A DNA stretch of 64,000 nt from Neoceratodus forsteri (GCA_016271365.2 CM057459.1:485783501-485847500), one strand, 5' to 3'; numbered from the stretch's first letter, positions 38,331-49,659 are shown. Program-made: numbers and translations. The notes: generated from the letters alone by a model not told the origin.

Positions 38331-38846
38331 ATTGCAAACTTTGTTAATTTTTTTCCCCAGAACTCTGGTCCCAAAATGGTTCACATGTAAACCATCCCTT
38401 TTGAAACAATTTGCATTATTAAATGTGACTGAATTGTCCATATATCCAATATTTTCAGGCAGACAGATTTGTCATAGCCAAGAATTTAACTTACAGATAG
38501 ATGGATTTCTATTCGATTGTCTCCCATGATTAGGTAAAACCCCAGATAATATGATGTCCCCATTTTTTTCTTTAATCTTTTACACAATTTTTGCATAATC
38601 AGCCTGTATGTCACTCATGTTGTGTGTGTCAAGGTCATTAGTTCCTACATGAAGCAGGACATTAGGATTGGATGTATTCTCCAACAGTCCATCTAAGAGG
38701 TAAACAATATCACTAGTCTGATCCCCAGGGAGTGTGCTTACTGTCACATGAGCTTTCCATCCCTCACAGACAGCTGGGTTGATGTCCCTTAATATTAAGT
38801 CACCAATTACTACAATATCCCTCATAGAACTGGGGTTATTATGCAC
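38331..38846 (-). pseudogene. CR1 LINE ORF1, SGNH/esterase domain
   Basis: CR1-group ORF1 proteins often carry an SGNH-type esterase domain. Here the minus frame reads VVIGDLILRDIN, LLHVGTNDL and, near the end, FKRDGLHVN, which are SGNH blocks I, III and V in order. The block I nucleophile serine of GDS is replaced by leucine (codon TTA), while the Asp/His block is kept. Two in-frame stops (at about 38580 and within the next 100 bases) break the frame. The N-terminal coiled-coil half of the same ORF is displaced to 44940-45360 by a SINE that carries a Tx1 LINE. Confidence 0.8.
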
Positions 38847-38849
38847 AGA

Positions 38850-39070
38850 TTCAGTCCTGAAGATCAGAGGGCTGTGGGTTCAGTTCCCACATCTGGCACT
38901 TGGGTTAATATCCCAGTACTGACACTGTAGTGCTGCATGAGAGGGGTGCTGCACTTCTGAGGTGCCGTCTTTTGGATGAGACGTTAAACTGAGGTCCCAT
39001 CTGCCTGGATTGGTGGTAGTTCAGGTGGATGTTAAAGATCCCATGGCACTTATCGAAAAGAGTAGGGGAA
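38850..39070 (+). mobile_element. tRNA-headed SINE, first part
   Basis: B-box-like gggttcagttccc near 38877, then gaggtgccgtcttttggatg, agacgttaaactgaggtccc and agatcccatggcacttatc. This is a conserved SINE body known from several fish-grade and amphibian genomes. It is cut at 39070 by the Tx1 LINE and continues at 44756. Confidence 0.75.
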
Positions 39071-39145
39071 GTTTTTATTAAAACAAAAACACACTTTTTT
39101 CCAAAACAAAAACAAATCACACAGTCATTATGACATCCATATTAT

Positions 39146-42100
39146 CTACCCAATTCCAGTAACATTCTTCCACAGCTCTCTTGCTTTCTCTTCTCCCCAT
39201 AATTTACATTCATCTTGAAAAATTGTATCTACTTCATCTTGAAACTTAAAAAAAAAATCCTGTACAGTCAAATCCTTATTCTGCAAAAATCTTGAGCATC
39301 TGTTTTGCCAAATAGACCATTTCAAAACTGCCAAAATAACATAGACTGTCTTTTTATTAACTTTTTCCCATTCTTTGGTTAACTGACCATAGATCAAAAT
39401 CTCGTATGTCATATTTTTAAAGCTTGCATCCCCCAATAACTGGCTACCATACCCCAAAAAGGTTTAATAAAATCACAATAAAAAAACAAATGCTGCATGC
39501 TTTCCTCTTTTGTCCCACAATCTCTTTCTCCACATATTCTTTCCTCCATTCTTTTATGTTTATGGTTACCTCTGACGTTTAACTTCCCATGACTACACAT
39601 CCATACTACATCTTTCATGTTTCCCAGAATTCTTTTTTCTATTGTAATAGCTAAAATTTCCTACTCTTTTATTCCTTTTTCTACCTTAAAAACTTGTTTT
39701 TCCCAGAAATTCCTCTCCATAATTTCTTACTACATCTGTTTTCTGTTACCCCTAATTAGAGCACCCACTGTTACCCCCCAATGGGTTAAATACTTCCTTC
39801 CAATTTCCATATATATTGGCCACACTTTACCACCTACTATATTCCCTTTCTTCCCAATACATTTAATGAAAGGTAGATTCCATTGCCGTGTTAACCAAGA
39901 CCAAGCTTTGTTCTCACCTTTTACTAATGGTACAATATTTGAAAACACAAAAATATTAATATAAAAAACAATTGGATTTATCATGTTTAAACCCCCATCT
40001 TTTATGGTTCTATATGTTATCCCCTTTTAATGGGATTTAACTTGCTACTCCACAATAACTGAAAAAAGACTTTGAATTTCAGATTGCATTTGAAATGGTA
40101 CTGGAAAAATGTATGCTAAAAATAAAAATATTGGGACAATAAATGTTTTTAATAAATAAATTCTTTTCTCTCGTGACATACTCCATTGTTTCCATTTATG
40201 TACTTTTATTTGGGCTATCTGATACTTTTCTTCCCAGTTTTGTTGTATTGTATCATCCCCTCCAAATCTTATTCCCAGCACCTCAATGTTTCCTTTTGCT
40301 ATCTCCAAATCTCCTCTTTTCTTTTTCTCCACTGCCCCCAACAGATAAATTCTACTTTTCCCTTTGTTTATCTTAATCCCTGTTTATTGGCTATACTTCT
40401 CTACTGACTCTATTAACTTATCCCATGAACTCTGATCTTTTACTAAAACTAAGCAATCATCTGCATAAGCACTTGTTTTATTCAGTTCCCTATTTTGCCA
40501 TACAGTGCTTTTAATCTCTTTCTCCACCTCTATTCTCAGAAGTGGGTCTAGACAAAATACATATAGTAGGGGACTTAATGGGCACCCTTATCAAACCCCC
40601 TTCCTTATATACATTGAAGTCCCTAGATATCCATTAACCATAGGACAAATGTGTGCTTCCTTATATAATGCTTTTATTAAACTAATTAATTATGTTGGAA
40701 TTTTAAACTTTTCTAAGGTATCCCATACATACTGATGCTTTACATCAAATGCCATTTCTTGATCCAAGGCATACAAATACCCTTGCAAAGAATCCTCCTG
40801 TCCTTTATTTATGACTTCTCTAATATAAATTAAATTTTGTTGTATGCTCCGTCCAGGAATAGCACACATTTGAGACTGCATTATCAATTTCTCTGAAAAA
40901 GTCCTTAACCTATTATTTATTACCTTGGCTAAAAGTTTGTAATATGAAGTCAATAAACTAATGGGCCTCCAATTTTTAAGTTGTGTTTTTTCTCCTTTTT
41001 TATGCAAAAAAATAGTTATTCCTTTTTTCATGCTTTCTGCCAAATTGTCTCCATTCATTATACCATTGTAGACTCTTGTTAAAATGGGAGCTATTTGTTT
41101 TTCCTAAATTTTATAGAACATATTCGGAATCCCATCTGTCCCAGGTGCTGTGTTATTTGACAAATACTTTATTTATTACCTCTTTCACTTCTTCTTCTTT
41201 AATTTCCCCCTTTATTGCCTCTGCCTCATCTTCCTCCAACTCTGGCATCTCAATTGTCAGAAAAACATATCCTCACTTTTCCTACTTCTTTGTTGCTGGT
41301 ATTTCTTCTTCAAAAACTCTTGTACTGTACATTTAATATTTTCTATATCTGTATGTATCCTCCCTTTTCCATCCTGTAAGTTGTACATAACTCGATTTTC
41401 TATTCTTTCTTTACTACTGTCATAAGGATTTGTATGATATTGTAATCCCTGGGTACCACTTTTTTGTTCCATAATTAAAGACATGACCCTATTATACTGG
41501 TATTCTTTCATTCTAACCTTAATTTCTTCAATTTGTTTAGATTCATCCACTTTATCTTTAACCTGCCTTGTCATAAGTTTATACAATCTAGCCCTTAATT
41601 TTAAATATTTCCCATAATTTGTTGTCTCTACTTTCTGTCCTTCTTCGATCATATATTGTTTGATTTCATTTTTAGTATCTTCCCACCATTCTGTTCCACT
41701 ATCATATAATTCCATAACTGTTAACTTATCTTGCAGTATTATTTGAATCTTTTCTTTACAATTATCTTCTTGTAGCTTAGCTGTATTCATCCTCCAATAG
41801 CCTTTTCCTATTCTCATCCTATTCCCCAAGTTAATTTCAACTTCTACTGTCATATGATCTGATGTCTCAATTGGTATTCTCCTAATATCAACTACCTCCA
41901 CTTTTTCTTGTACCATCCAGAAATCTATATGAGTAGAAAGTGAACCCTTGAAATATGTGTGTTCTCCTTTTTTCCCTTTTAACTTATACCCATCCTCCAT
42001 CCCAGCTTTATCTAACATTCCTTTCAAGTGAGTCGTATCACAAACATTTTTTTGATGTTGCCTTCCCCCAATCTGCTCTAGATAACCCACAGTTAAAGTC

Positions 42101-42523
42101 TCCCCCCTACACCACAAGTTTTGAAGTATGCAAATAAGCCTCTATTTGATCTATTAACATATTCCTTTCTTTTTTCCTTTGTGGATTATAAATTACAATA
42201 ATTCTCACAGAATTCTTTTTTAAGATAACATCAATAATCTTAGCTCTTCCAGGTACCAAATCTATTACTTTTAACATTTGAACGTCATGAGAAGAGAAAG
42301 CTACCCCCACCCCTGTACACCTATCTTTCCCAAAGGACCATAAGGATGGTCCCCATGTCCAGTCTTTCTGAGTTTGTTGAATTTCATCTATAGTGTGTAA
42401 CCTTGTGTCTTGGAATACATATAAGTCACTTTTCAAGTCATATAGTATTTTAAAAGTTACCAGCCTCTTCCTTCTATTTTTAATACAATTTGTATTATGA
42501 GTGAGGCATTTTAAACTTCCCAT
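39146..42523 (-). pseudogene. Tx1-type LINE ORF2: APE endonuclease, reverse transcriptase
   Basis: The start codon at 42523 opens with MGSLKCLTHNTNCIKNRRKR, the usual endonuclease N-terminus. HIDFW and TSDHMTVEV (near 41900) mark the endonuclease C-terminus. The RT has NWRPISLLTSYYKLLAKV and GRSIQQNL at 40690-41058, a GCPLSPLLY block, and SAYADDCLVL (the catalytic YADD, about 40462-40477). The extreme C-terminus (39146-39618) holds a C.....CGTKEESMQHLFFYC motif and a conserved RxLW-like tail. A stop plus frameshift near 42107-42117 follows GGDFN, and more stops and frame changes occur at 41257-41058 and downstream of 40690. Catalytic residues survive although the frame is broken. Confidence 0.85.
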
Positions 42524-42541
42524 TTTGTTTTCCCCTCACTT

Positions 42542-44494
42542 TTACCATGCCTCTGTAGATTTTTTCCTTTTCTTTGACACCTGTGTGGCTGTTGTGTCTC
42601 CATCTTCCTCTCCTGCACCTTCAGAAAGATCCGTGTTGGACCGATCAGAGCCCTCCTCCATACTGGACCATTCCTTGTCTTGTAATAAGGTGTATTTATT
42701 TGTTAACTCTACACCTTCACAATCTTTTTCCAATGAAATTATCTGTTTTGCTGTACTCTTCTTTTGGTTTTTAGATCTTGTAACCATAACAAATCCAGTT
42801 TCTTTTTCTGTCTTCCTTTCCATTTTAAAAGTCCCTGTTTTTTCTTTTGATTCTTTTTGCTCTGGTATTACCAACCCTTTAGTCTGAGGTTGTACCTTTA
42901 TTCCTTTTTCCATGTCCTCTCTGATAATGGCTTCCCTTATTACCTTATCTTGCTTCTCTTTCTCTTTCTGTGCCACAGCCAGGTAGACATCTTGCTCTGC
43001 TCTTTCTCCAGTTTCGGGGCTGTTATGGGAAGCCTAGGGACATTTTGCAAAGGTGTGCCCTTCCTCTTCACACAAACTACATGTAACTTGGTTTGTGCAT
43101 TCTGCTCCAAAATGCACAACAACCCCACATAGGCTACACTTGACTTTATCACAGACATTACTTAAGTGACCTCACTCTCCACATTTGCAGTAGGCCCGCA
43201 CTTGGCCTGCATAAAAAACAATGCCTCTATCTTGGCCTAGAAAAAAACAGTTTGGCAAATGTTGAATATCCCCATCTACTTGTTTAAGTGTTAGTTTATA
43301 TTTCCATCCACCTGTCCACAGACCATTTTCATCCAATATCGGTTCTGTCGGCCCATGCATTACACCCCTCTGCTTGATCCAGAAATTAATGTCGACCATA
43401 TTGATGCCTTCATTTTGAAATAATACAGTCACTATCTTAAAAGCAGGTTTTGATAAGGGAATAACTGAGAAATCCTTCCATAAGTCTGTATATTTCATTT
43501 GCTGATATAATTTCCAGAAGTGGTCCAACCCTCCTCCATGTTTAAAACTTATGTCAAATTCTGTACTTCCTGGTACATGAATAAGGGCATATATTTCATA
43601 TGGATAAAACTTCATTTTATTCATTAAGAGTTCCTTCCCAATAAAAATTCTGTTGGGCACATCCTCAGAGGGCCCTCTAAATCTCAGGCGTACCATGTTT
43701 CTTCTTTTAGCTTGCTGTGGTTTTATATCTTTAGGAAATAATCTTTCTTTAGCATTCCCACCCCAGGGTTTCTCCTTCTGGCCTTCCCCTTCCTCCTGTG
43801 TTTCTTTATCTATTAATATTGTTTTCTGCTCAAGCTCCATAGATGACTCTTCATTACTGCTATCAAGTCCATCAAAAATTATCTCTTTTGTTTTATCTGC
43901 CTCTGATGTTACATCTTTCTTTTTTTCAGCTTCATCCACTTTTTCCTCAAATTTACTTTCTACATCCCTTGTGTCTTCTTTTGGTTTTTTAGTAATTCCT
44001 GATGTACTGGGCCTGTTTGTATCCCACCCAGATCCATCATCCTTTCTTTTCCAACCTGCTTGTAACAAGGCTTCTGTTACCCATTCAGGTGCGTCTGCAA
44101 AGTCTCTAAAAGTTCTCTCTTCTGAATCTGAAACCTCCTTTTTTTCTCCTTTACTGTTTCCTAATGGGTCCTTTTTTTCTGTGACTTCCTCAATATCTTC
44201 AAAATCTGTGTTTTCTTTATTTGTTTCAGCTCTTTCTTTACTTTCTGTCTTGCTTTCTACAATCCTTTTCAGGCCAAGCCGTTTCCGACTTACTTTCGCC
44301 TTTCCTTTCTGTGCTGACACTTTCACTTGTTTTTTCCCCATCTCAGCAGGTGCAGCTTGCTTTGATACTGCCACATCATTGCTTCTCAATTTAGCCTGAT
44401 AGGAGTCCGGCCTATTTTCTTTGCTTTCCACAACAGAAATATCTGGCTGTATAAAACCTCCTGTTTCTTCACTCTTTTGCTGATTATTTTCCAA
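42542..44494 (-). pseudogene. Tx1-type LINE ORF1, zinc-knuckle protein
   Basis: Gag-like RNA-binding protein of the LINE. The minus frame from 44494 runs 440 codons to an in-frame TGA (43172-43174), reads on to a TAG (about 43030), then continues to 42542, all in one frame, for about 650 codons in total. The N-terminal half is highly charged (Lys/Glu-rich). Just around and after the TGA are three Cys/His knuckles: CKCGE with GHLSNVC, CSLCGVVVHFGAEC and CSLCEEEGHTFAKC, the last two exact CX2CX4HX4C. A charged tail follows, and ORF2 begins 18 bp after its stop. Only two stops over about 650 codons implies a fairly young copy. Confidence 0.85.
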
Positions 44495-44755
44495 AACATT
44501 TTTTTTTACTCACGCTTGCAACATCTCCTCCCTCCATCTCCATGGAAGAAGTTTTCTCTCTTAATTCCTTTCCAGCTCCTCACTTCGATCTTCTTGACCC
44601 ATAAAAGTGTCTGAACTCATTTTCAAGTGTCTAGTGGTATACAAGGCAGGGGAGGAGGCCCTCTCCCCTGCCACATCAGCACTTCCTCCTCCTCTGCTGT
44701 CCAGCTCCAAACTGTGCTCCTCCACTCTGCTCTCAGGAAGTCAAGTCCCCTGCTG

Positions 44756-44860
44756 AAAGAGTAGGGGAATTTCCCCGGTGTCCTGGCCAAATTTCCCTCA
44801 TTCACTAAAAATACCACTAACAGTTTAATCTGTTTCAAGGTCAGTTGGCATTCATCGGTA
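44756..44860 (+). mobile_element. tRNA-headed SINE, second part
   Basis: Continuation of the SINE cut at 39070. After the duplicated target comes tttccccggtgtcctggcc and aaatttccctcattcacta, the known downstream body of this SINE. The 3' end is not clear. Confidence 0.7.
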
Positions 44861-44939
44861 TCCCTCTCCCTCGGGTCGTGCCTGAAAATAGGCAAGATTT
44901 GTCTAGTGCACCTACCAACAAAAACTAAAATAAAAAAAA

Positions 44940-45360
44940 TAAATGCAGACCTTATATACTTTTATGGAGGGGGGGATAGTTGACTCTATATCCCTGGTAG
45001 GAGATACAGCAGATCTGACCTCTTCCCTTGCAAGACACTCAAATATATTGGACAGGATTAAAGGTGTTACAAGTTGTTTTATATGTTTTATGGGGGAGAG
45101 CATCTTTGTAGGGGAGTACTGTTTAATAGGGGATGATAGTACATCATGTGAGGTGTTGCTAATACAAGCAGTGTGTTTTGTACTAGTTTTGAATACTGCC
45201 TCATCAATAAAGTTTTCAAGAAGCTTTATTTCTGCTTGGGTCTCAAATCTTTTCCTTAGCTGACAGATTTCTTCTTGAAGTTCATTGATCAACAGACATT
45301 TTTCGCAAATTAACTCATGTATCTTCCACAAACATACTACATTGAGTTCCCAGTCATGCC
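44940..45360 (-). pseudogene. CR1 LINE ORF1, N-terminal coiled-coil part
   Basis: The minus frame within 44912-45661 contains ICEKCLLINELQEEICQLRK followed by a long acidic/leucine heptad-like stretch, the pattern of the N-terminal coiled-coil of CR1 ORF1. It lies on the same strand and upstream of the esterase half at 38331-38846, and the two were probably one ORF before the SINE and Tx1 insertions. The rest of the 249-codon frame, upstream of 45360, is low-complexity and may not be coding. Confidence 0.6.
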
Positions 45361-45495
45361 TGAAAATAGTCATTTCATGACTAGTGCACTTACTCGATAA
45401 ACAAAAACTAAACAAAGAAATATATATATTATGCTGCCTTGAGGCATTTTTTGGGCAGCTTAAATACATCTGAGAATACCTTACTTTTTGACAGC

Positions 45496-45690
45496 TTTTT
45501 TCCTCCTGGTGTCTAGTGGTGCCCTCCACCCACTGTCCGATCACCATCCCCATATTGTTTAATTTTTTTCCTTTGTTTAGTGCTCCCACCCCACCCCCAC
45601 CCTCTGACTGATGTCCCCCTTTAATTTTTTTCTTTCCATGGTGTCTAGTGGCCCTCCTCACCCCCTCTGATTTCCAATCTGCCTTAATGA
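45496..45690 (+). repeat. Short tandem array resembling the 66-bp unit
   Basis: Units of about 65-70 bp start with cctggtgtctagtggt (45505), tttgtttagtgctccc (45573) and ccatggtgtctagtggccc (45636), each followed by C-rich sequence with ctgtccgatcaccat or similar. The unit resembles the one in element C (16617-16815). Confidence 0.5.
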
Positions 45691-46571
45691 AGAAAATGGT
45701 CCGTCAAAGTCTTTTTGGTTTTTACAGTCTGTAAAAAACAAAAGGTCCCTTGGAGATCCGATCCCACCCCACACCAACCTGCCACTCAGCACCCACCACC
45801 CGACACACCCCTACACTTCCCACACACCTTCACTCACCTGAACAGGTCCCAGGGAGAAGATCCAGTCTCTAATCGAAGGCACGTCTTGCTGTGGAAACAC
45901 CAACTGCTATATGCGAAAACAAGGTAAATGAGGTTCAATGCATTTCAATGGGGTTTTGAACTTTGTGACATAACTTTGCCATTTATGCATATGTTTAGCC
46001 CAGATTTTCAACATGGCCTTTTTGGGACCCCACCTCATGAACAGTGTCAGTAGAATTATGCAAATCTGGCAAGAAATGTGATAGTTGTGGTTGCTTGGCA
46101 AAATCACCTTTCAAACAGGATTTGAACATTTTCACCAACCTTGTTCATGAGATGGGATCATAAGAAGGCTAAGTTGAACATTTGGGATCAAGATATGTAA
46201 CAGTGACAAAGTTATGTGCATCCATTGACATTTTCCTACACTTGCTCGTAACTTCAGTAATTGAAAATATTTTTACCCCACATTTTCAACATAGCAGTTT
46301 TTTACAACACCTCATAAAAGTGACAGCTGTCATTTTTCAAATCCTGCCCAAACTGTGTTTTCCCACCTGAGGTGAGGAATTACTTTCCAGAGGCATGGAA
46401 AAATGTTTCAGTAGGGATTTGAACATTTTCTGTGCTGGTTGTTGAGTTCGGGTAATAAGAAGCACATGATAATTTTTGCTATTCTACTACAAATGCAAGT
46501 GCAGAGTGCTTCCACAGCAACATACATATCTGCATGAGGATATGATTATACTAGCTCAACAAATAAGGAAA
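45691..46571. other. Unassigned sequence
   Basis: No gene recognised. Words such as gcatttcaatggggttttga suggest an old repeat related in style to 29640-30470, without clear ends. Confidence 0.4.
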
Positions 46572-47016
46572 TTCTTTGCAAAAAATATCGTTAGTGCACT
46601 AGCTAGGGTTAAAATGACAAAAGTAGGGAAATATGGCATTAGGGTTTCCAACCCTAACACCCCACCCCCACCCACCAGGCATCAATAGGAAAAACCATTA
46701 CAGTTTAATCTCTCATGTGTCTTTGCTAATGAGGCATGGGGAGTGCCTTGGGGTCATCAGCTTTAATGCTCACCCCATTCTCATATACTCTACACATCTC
46801 AGCTTCTCTCATGATCGAATGGTGTGAGCGTTAAGGCTGACAACCCCAAAGCACTCCCATGCCTGATTAGCAAAGATGCAGGAGAGTTGAAAATGTAATG
46901 TTTTTTCCTGTTACTGCCTGGTTAGTGGGGGTGGGGAATCCTAACACTATCTTTCTCTACTTTTGTCACTTTAGCCATAACTAGTGCATTAATGAAGTTT
47001 TTTGCAAAGATCAATA
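46572..47016. mobile_element. Palindromic MITE, family 1
   Basis: The left arm (46572-46775) and right arm (46818-47016) are close inverted copies about 200 bp long. The left carries gttagtgcactagc, agggttaaaatgac and ggcatggggagtgc; the right mirrors each. The outer arm matches 23806-24172 (gttagtg, agggttaaa, ttagggtt). A tetranucleotide microsatellite adjoins the right end. Confidence 0.8.
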
Positions 47017-47027
47017 GATAGAAAAAA

Positions 47028-47028
<1 letters not shown>

Positions 47029-47085
<57 letters not shown>
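47029..47085. repeat. (TAGA)n microsatellite
   Basis: Uninterrupted tetranucleotide run beside the palindromic MITE. Confidence 0.95.
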
Positions 47086-47086
<1 letters not shown>

Positions 47087-47304
47087 TTAGTTATAAAATG
47101 GCACCCAGACTTCTTAGTTGCAACCCAATTCTTTTGTATGCTTTGGAAACAAATTTTTGTCACTATCTATACGCACAAATAAACAAAGTAGGCACAAATG
47201 ATCTGGCCAGGAAAGGTATGGAGCAGGTGAGGGAGTGTTTCTACACCATAGGCAAGATTCTCAGGGATAGAACCAGAGTGGTGACCTTCTCTGAGGTACA
47301 ACTA

Positions 47305-47467
47305 GAGGTGTGCAAAATTAAAAAAATTTGCCCAGTGAAATATTTTGCATAATCCTCGCATTTTGCAAAATATTTCACTTGTGCAAAATGCGAACCCCCC
47401 GCCCCTGGAAAAATGCTGAATTTTGCCACTGCAGGTGAAATTCTGCATTTGAAAAGCCAGGAAGATG

Positions 47468-47470
<3 letters not shown>
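47305..47470. mobile_element. Partial hAT-like element end
   Basis: Begins tagaggtgtgcaaaatt, similar to the ends at 680 and 33029, followed by 'gcaaaat' and 'gtgaaat' words with local mirror symmetry. No matching right end was identified. Confidence 0.4.

Positions 47471-47471
<1 letters not shown>

Positions 47472-47502
<31 letters not shown>
47472..47502. repeat. (TA)n microsatellite
   Basis: Uninterrupted TA dinucleotides. Confidence 0.9.
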
Positions 47503-47509
<7 letters not shown>

Positions 47510-47661
47510 CCCACCTTTTCAACTAAAAATAATATAACGCAAAATAATTGACAGTGTTACTGTCCAAGGCAAAACAAGAATTTTCTGGCAGAATAAAGCC
47601 CATACACATTTAAATCTTTCTGATTTAGTTAATATTTCTTTTTTCTAATTCATCCCAGTCT

Positions 47662-47694
47662 CAACATTTCGCATATAAAAATGCTTCATCTGAG
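47662..47694 (-). ncRNA. Hammerhead-like core motif, unproven
   Basis: The minus strand reads CAGATGA, then a GCAT/ATGC stem with a six-base loop, then GAAA. This is the hammerhead layout with one change from the invariant CUGANGA. Flanking helices I and III are not convincing. Penelope-like elements often carry hammerhead motifs, and this lies about 2.1 kb downstream of the Penelope coding end on the same strand. Confidence 0.25.
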
Positions 47695-48452
47695 GAACTC
47701 TATATTAATTCAAAAAACATCATAATTACACTTTTGAAATATGTAATTTCATGCTTTACAATTTTCACAATTGAAACATTTCTTTTACACCATGCTCAGT
47801 CTTAATGCATATTCTATTACTTTTCTATTTCATTCAGTTAACAATATTTCTATGGTTTTCCAAGTATATCCATCACCAGTATCACCTGCCACCATATTTT
47901 TAAAATTGTGTGCATCAAACACTACCTGCCTTTTAACAGGGCCTCTGTGCCACAATGGCTGCAGGTAATTAATAATTCTTTGTCCTCAAAAGCTGCATGT
48001 AAAAAGAGTTTTTATTTAGTCTACACAGACTACATCACGTCTCAGTTTCACTCAATATAGGACATCATTTTCACATAATTAATGGGTTTCCTTTTTCCCA
48101 TTGGGAAACCATGGCGTAATTTGCCGTTATAAAGAAGCGTTTATAATGGCAAACATGCGCACGGTTTTCCCTGCACTGCGCATGCTCATACTCCTCGCTC
48201 GCTGTGTCCTTCCCAAACTGGAAACCCTACCGCAAACACACCATAGAGAGAGACAGACTGCCATGGACACTCGGCAGTAAGTAAATTGTTTTAAAGTACT
48301 TCAGATGTTCCCCTCGACTACTGGATGGACTCCATAACAATATTTAAAATAAAGTGAAAGCGGACCTCGCGTGCTGACCTAATCTGACTGCACCGACTCA
48401 GCAGTCTTTTTTATTTTATTTTATATAATTGCTGAGGCGAAAAGTGAAGCCC

Positions 48453-48635
48453 AATAATTATATAGGGTTGAATATGGGTTCGGTGGTAACTTGATGAGCA
48501 CATACCGGGTTTGATGTGCTATGCATAAACTCCCTTAAGCTTCGCTTCTTGGGGTTTGGTGTAGCATCAAACCCCTCGGGTGTGTGTAAATTCTCGTTCC
48601 ACACCGAGACCCATACTTTATCCTATATATTATTC
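48453..48635. repeat. Long imperfect hairpin, about 183 bp
   Basis: Nearly the whole segment folds back. Outer arms aataattatatagggt and atatgggttcggtgg pair with ccacaccgagacccata and cctatatattatt. An inner arm gggtttgatgtgcta pairs with tagcatcaaaccc. The tip is aagc-ttc-gctt at 48537-48547. No target duplication was found. Confidence 0.7.
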
Positions 48636-49659
48636 ACCTTATCTGGAGCAACAGGCTCCTGCACTGGGATCCTTTTAACAAGTGTTTAATCACTTCCTTT
48701 TTTTTCCTCTGTTAAAAATAAAATTAAAACATTCAAAAAAAGCCTTTTGATATCTTTCTTTCTCTTACTTCTCACTTATGTGTGTTCCTGACTCAGTCTT
48801 TAACATATATTCATCTGCAGTAACATATTCCCTTCTCCTATTATCCATTCACTTTTCAAAAAATGAAATCATTCATTCAGTGTCTGACACATTGATTTAT
48901 GAATAGGGGCAGGGGGGTCAGAAAGAAAGGACCTGTGTCTTTCTTAAAGCTCCTTAGGTCTTACATTGTAAAAATGTTACAAAGTTACTTTCAGATATTA
49001 CTTCTTGAACCAAAGCTCCTGTTTCTAAATATTTCACACAGATTATTTCTCATATACTCGGTTTTATGTGAGTCTGGATCTCCACACTATTTACATCTAT
49101 CTACTTCATTTTCTATGTAAATATCGATGTGTTGCCATGCCACTTCAGTGCTCAGTATTACAAGTTCTAACATTCCTCTTCTTTAATACTTCTTACAGCT
49201 CATTCTCTTCTGTCCATTTTGCTTTTAAACAAAGAGTTGCTTACTTGTTAAGAGCTCATGCAAGTCTTAGTTGCTCCAGTGTGTTCGCTTTTAGTTTTGC
49301 TTGTAACTTCCTGCAGCACTCTGAGAGCCATGGCCTTTCCTCTTATGTCCGCGGCGCAGTCATGTGACAGCGTGGTGATGTTATCATGCTCAGACAAGGC
49401 TGAGCTGTTGCTAATAGCAACCATGGTTTTGCTCCATGAACACAATTCAACAGGCAACTTAGTTTAGCTTTCCTGTCTGGGGGCTTAACCCCATAAAACA
49501 TTTATATGCATAGTGTCACTGTTTATTTCATTTACTCATATATGTAACCTTCTAGCTTTACGTGCTTTATGTACTTCATCTGAAACCTGACTCTGTGTAT
49601 CTGAGTGTCTTTCTCATTGTACATGTTCTGAATTCTTTTCTACCATTTGTCCAATTGTT

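Larger units (their letters stand above)
39071..44755 (-). mobile_element. Tx1-type (L1-like) LINE, near full length
   Basis: A 5.7-kb minus-strand LINE flanked by a perfect 14-bp target duplication, AAAGAGTAGGGGAA (39057-39070 and 44756-44769). It carries ORF1 with zinc knuckles and ORF2 with APE endonuclease and RT, 18 bp apart. The 3' end is A-rich and carries AATAAAAAC. The ORF order, the Cys/His-rich ORF1 and the C-terminal ORF2 motifs fit the Tx1 clade of L1-like elements. It is inserted in a SINE, not in a known specific target. Confidence 0.85.
47503..49659. other. Unassigned sequence, possible Penelope 3' flank
   Basis: Lies downstream of the Penelope GIY-YIG domain on the minus strand. 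No gene recognised. Contains a hammerhead-like motif (47662-47694) and a long hairpin (48453-48635). A moderately CpG-containing stretch at 48160-48280 was considered as a host exon, but no splice or coding support is visible. Confidence 0.4.

Noticed and set aside
43653..44399. 248-codon plus-strand frame rich in Ser and Phe
   Set aside because: Antisense shadow of the Lys/Glu-rich Tx1 ORF1.
48160..48300. CpG-containing stretch with ATGGACACTCGGCAG then a donor-like taagt, considered as a host first exon
   Set aside because: The donor lacks the G of GT at the expected place, the coding part is five codons, and no downstream exon is visible.
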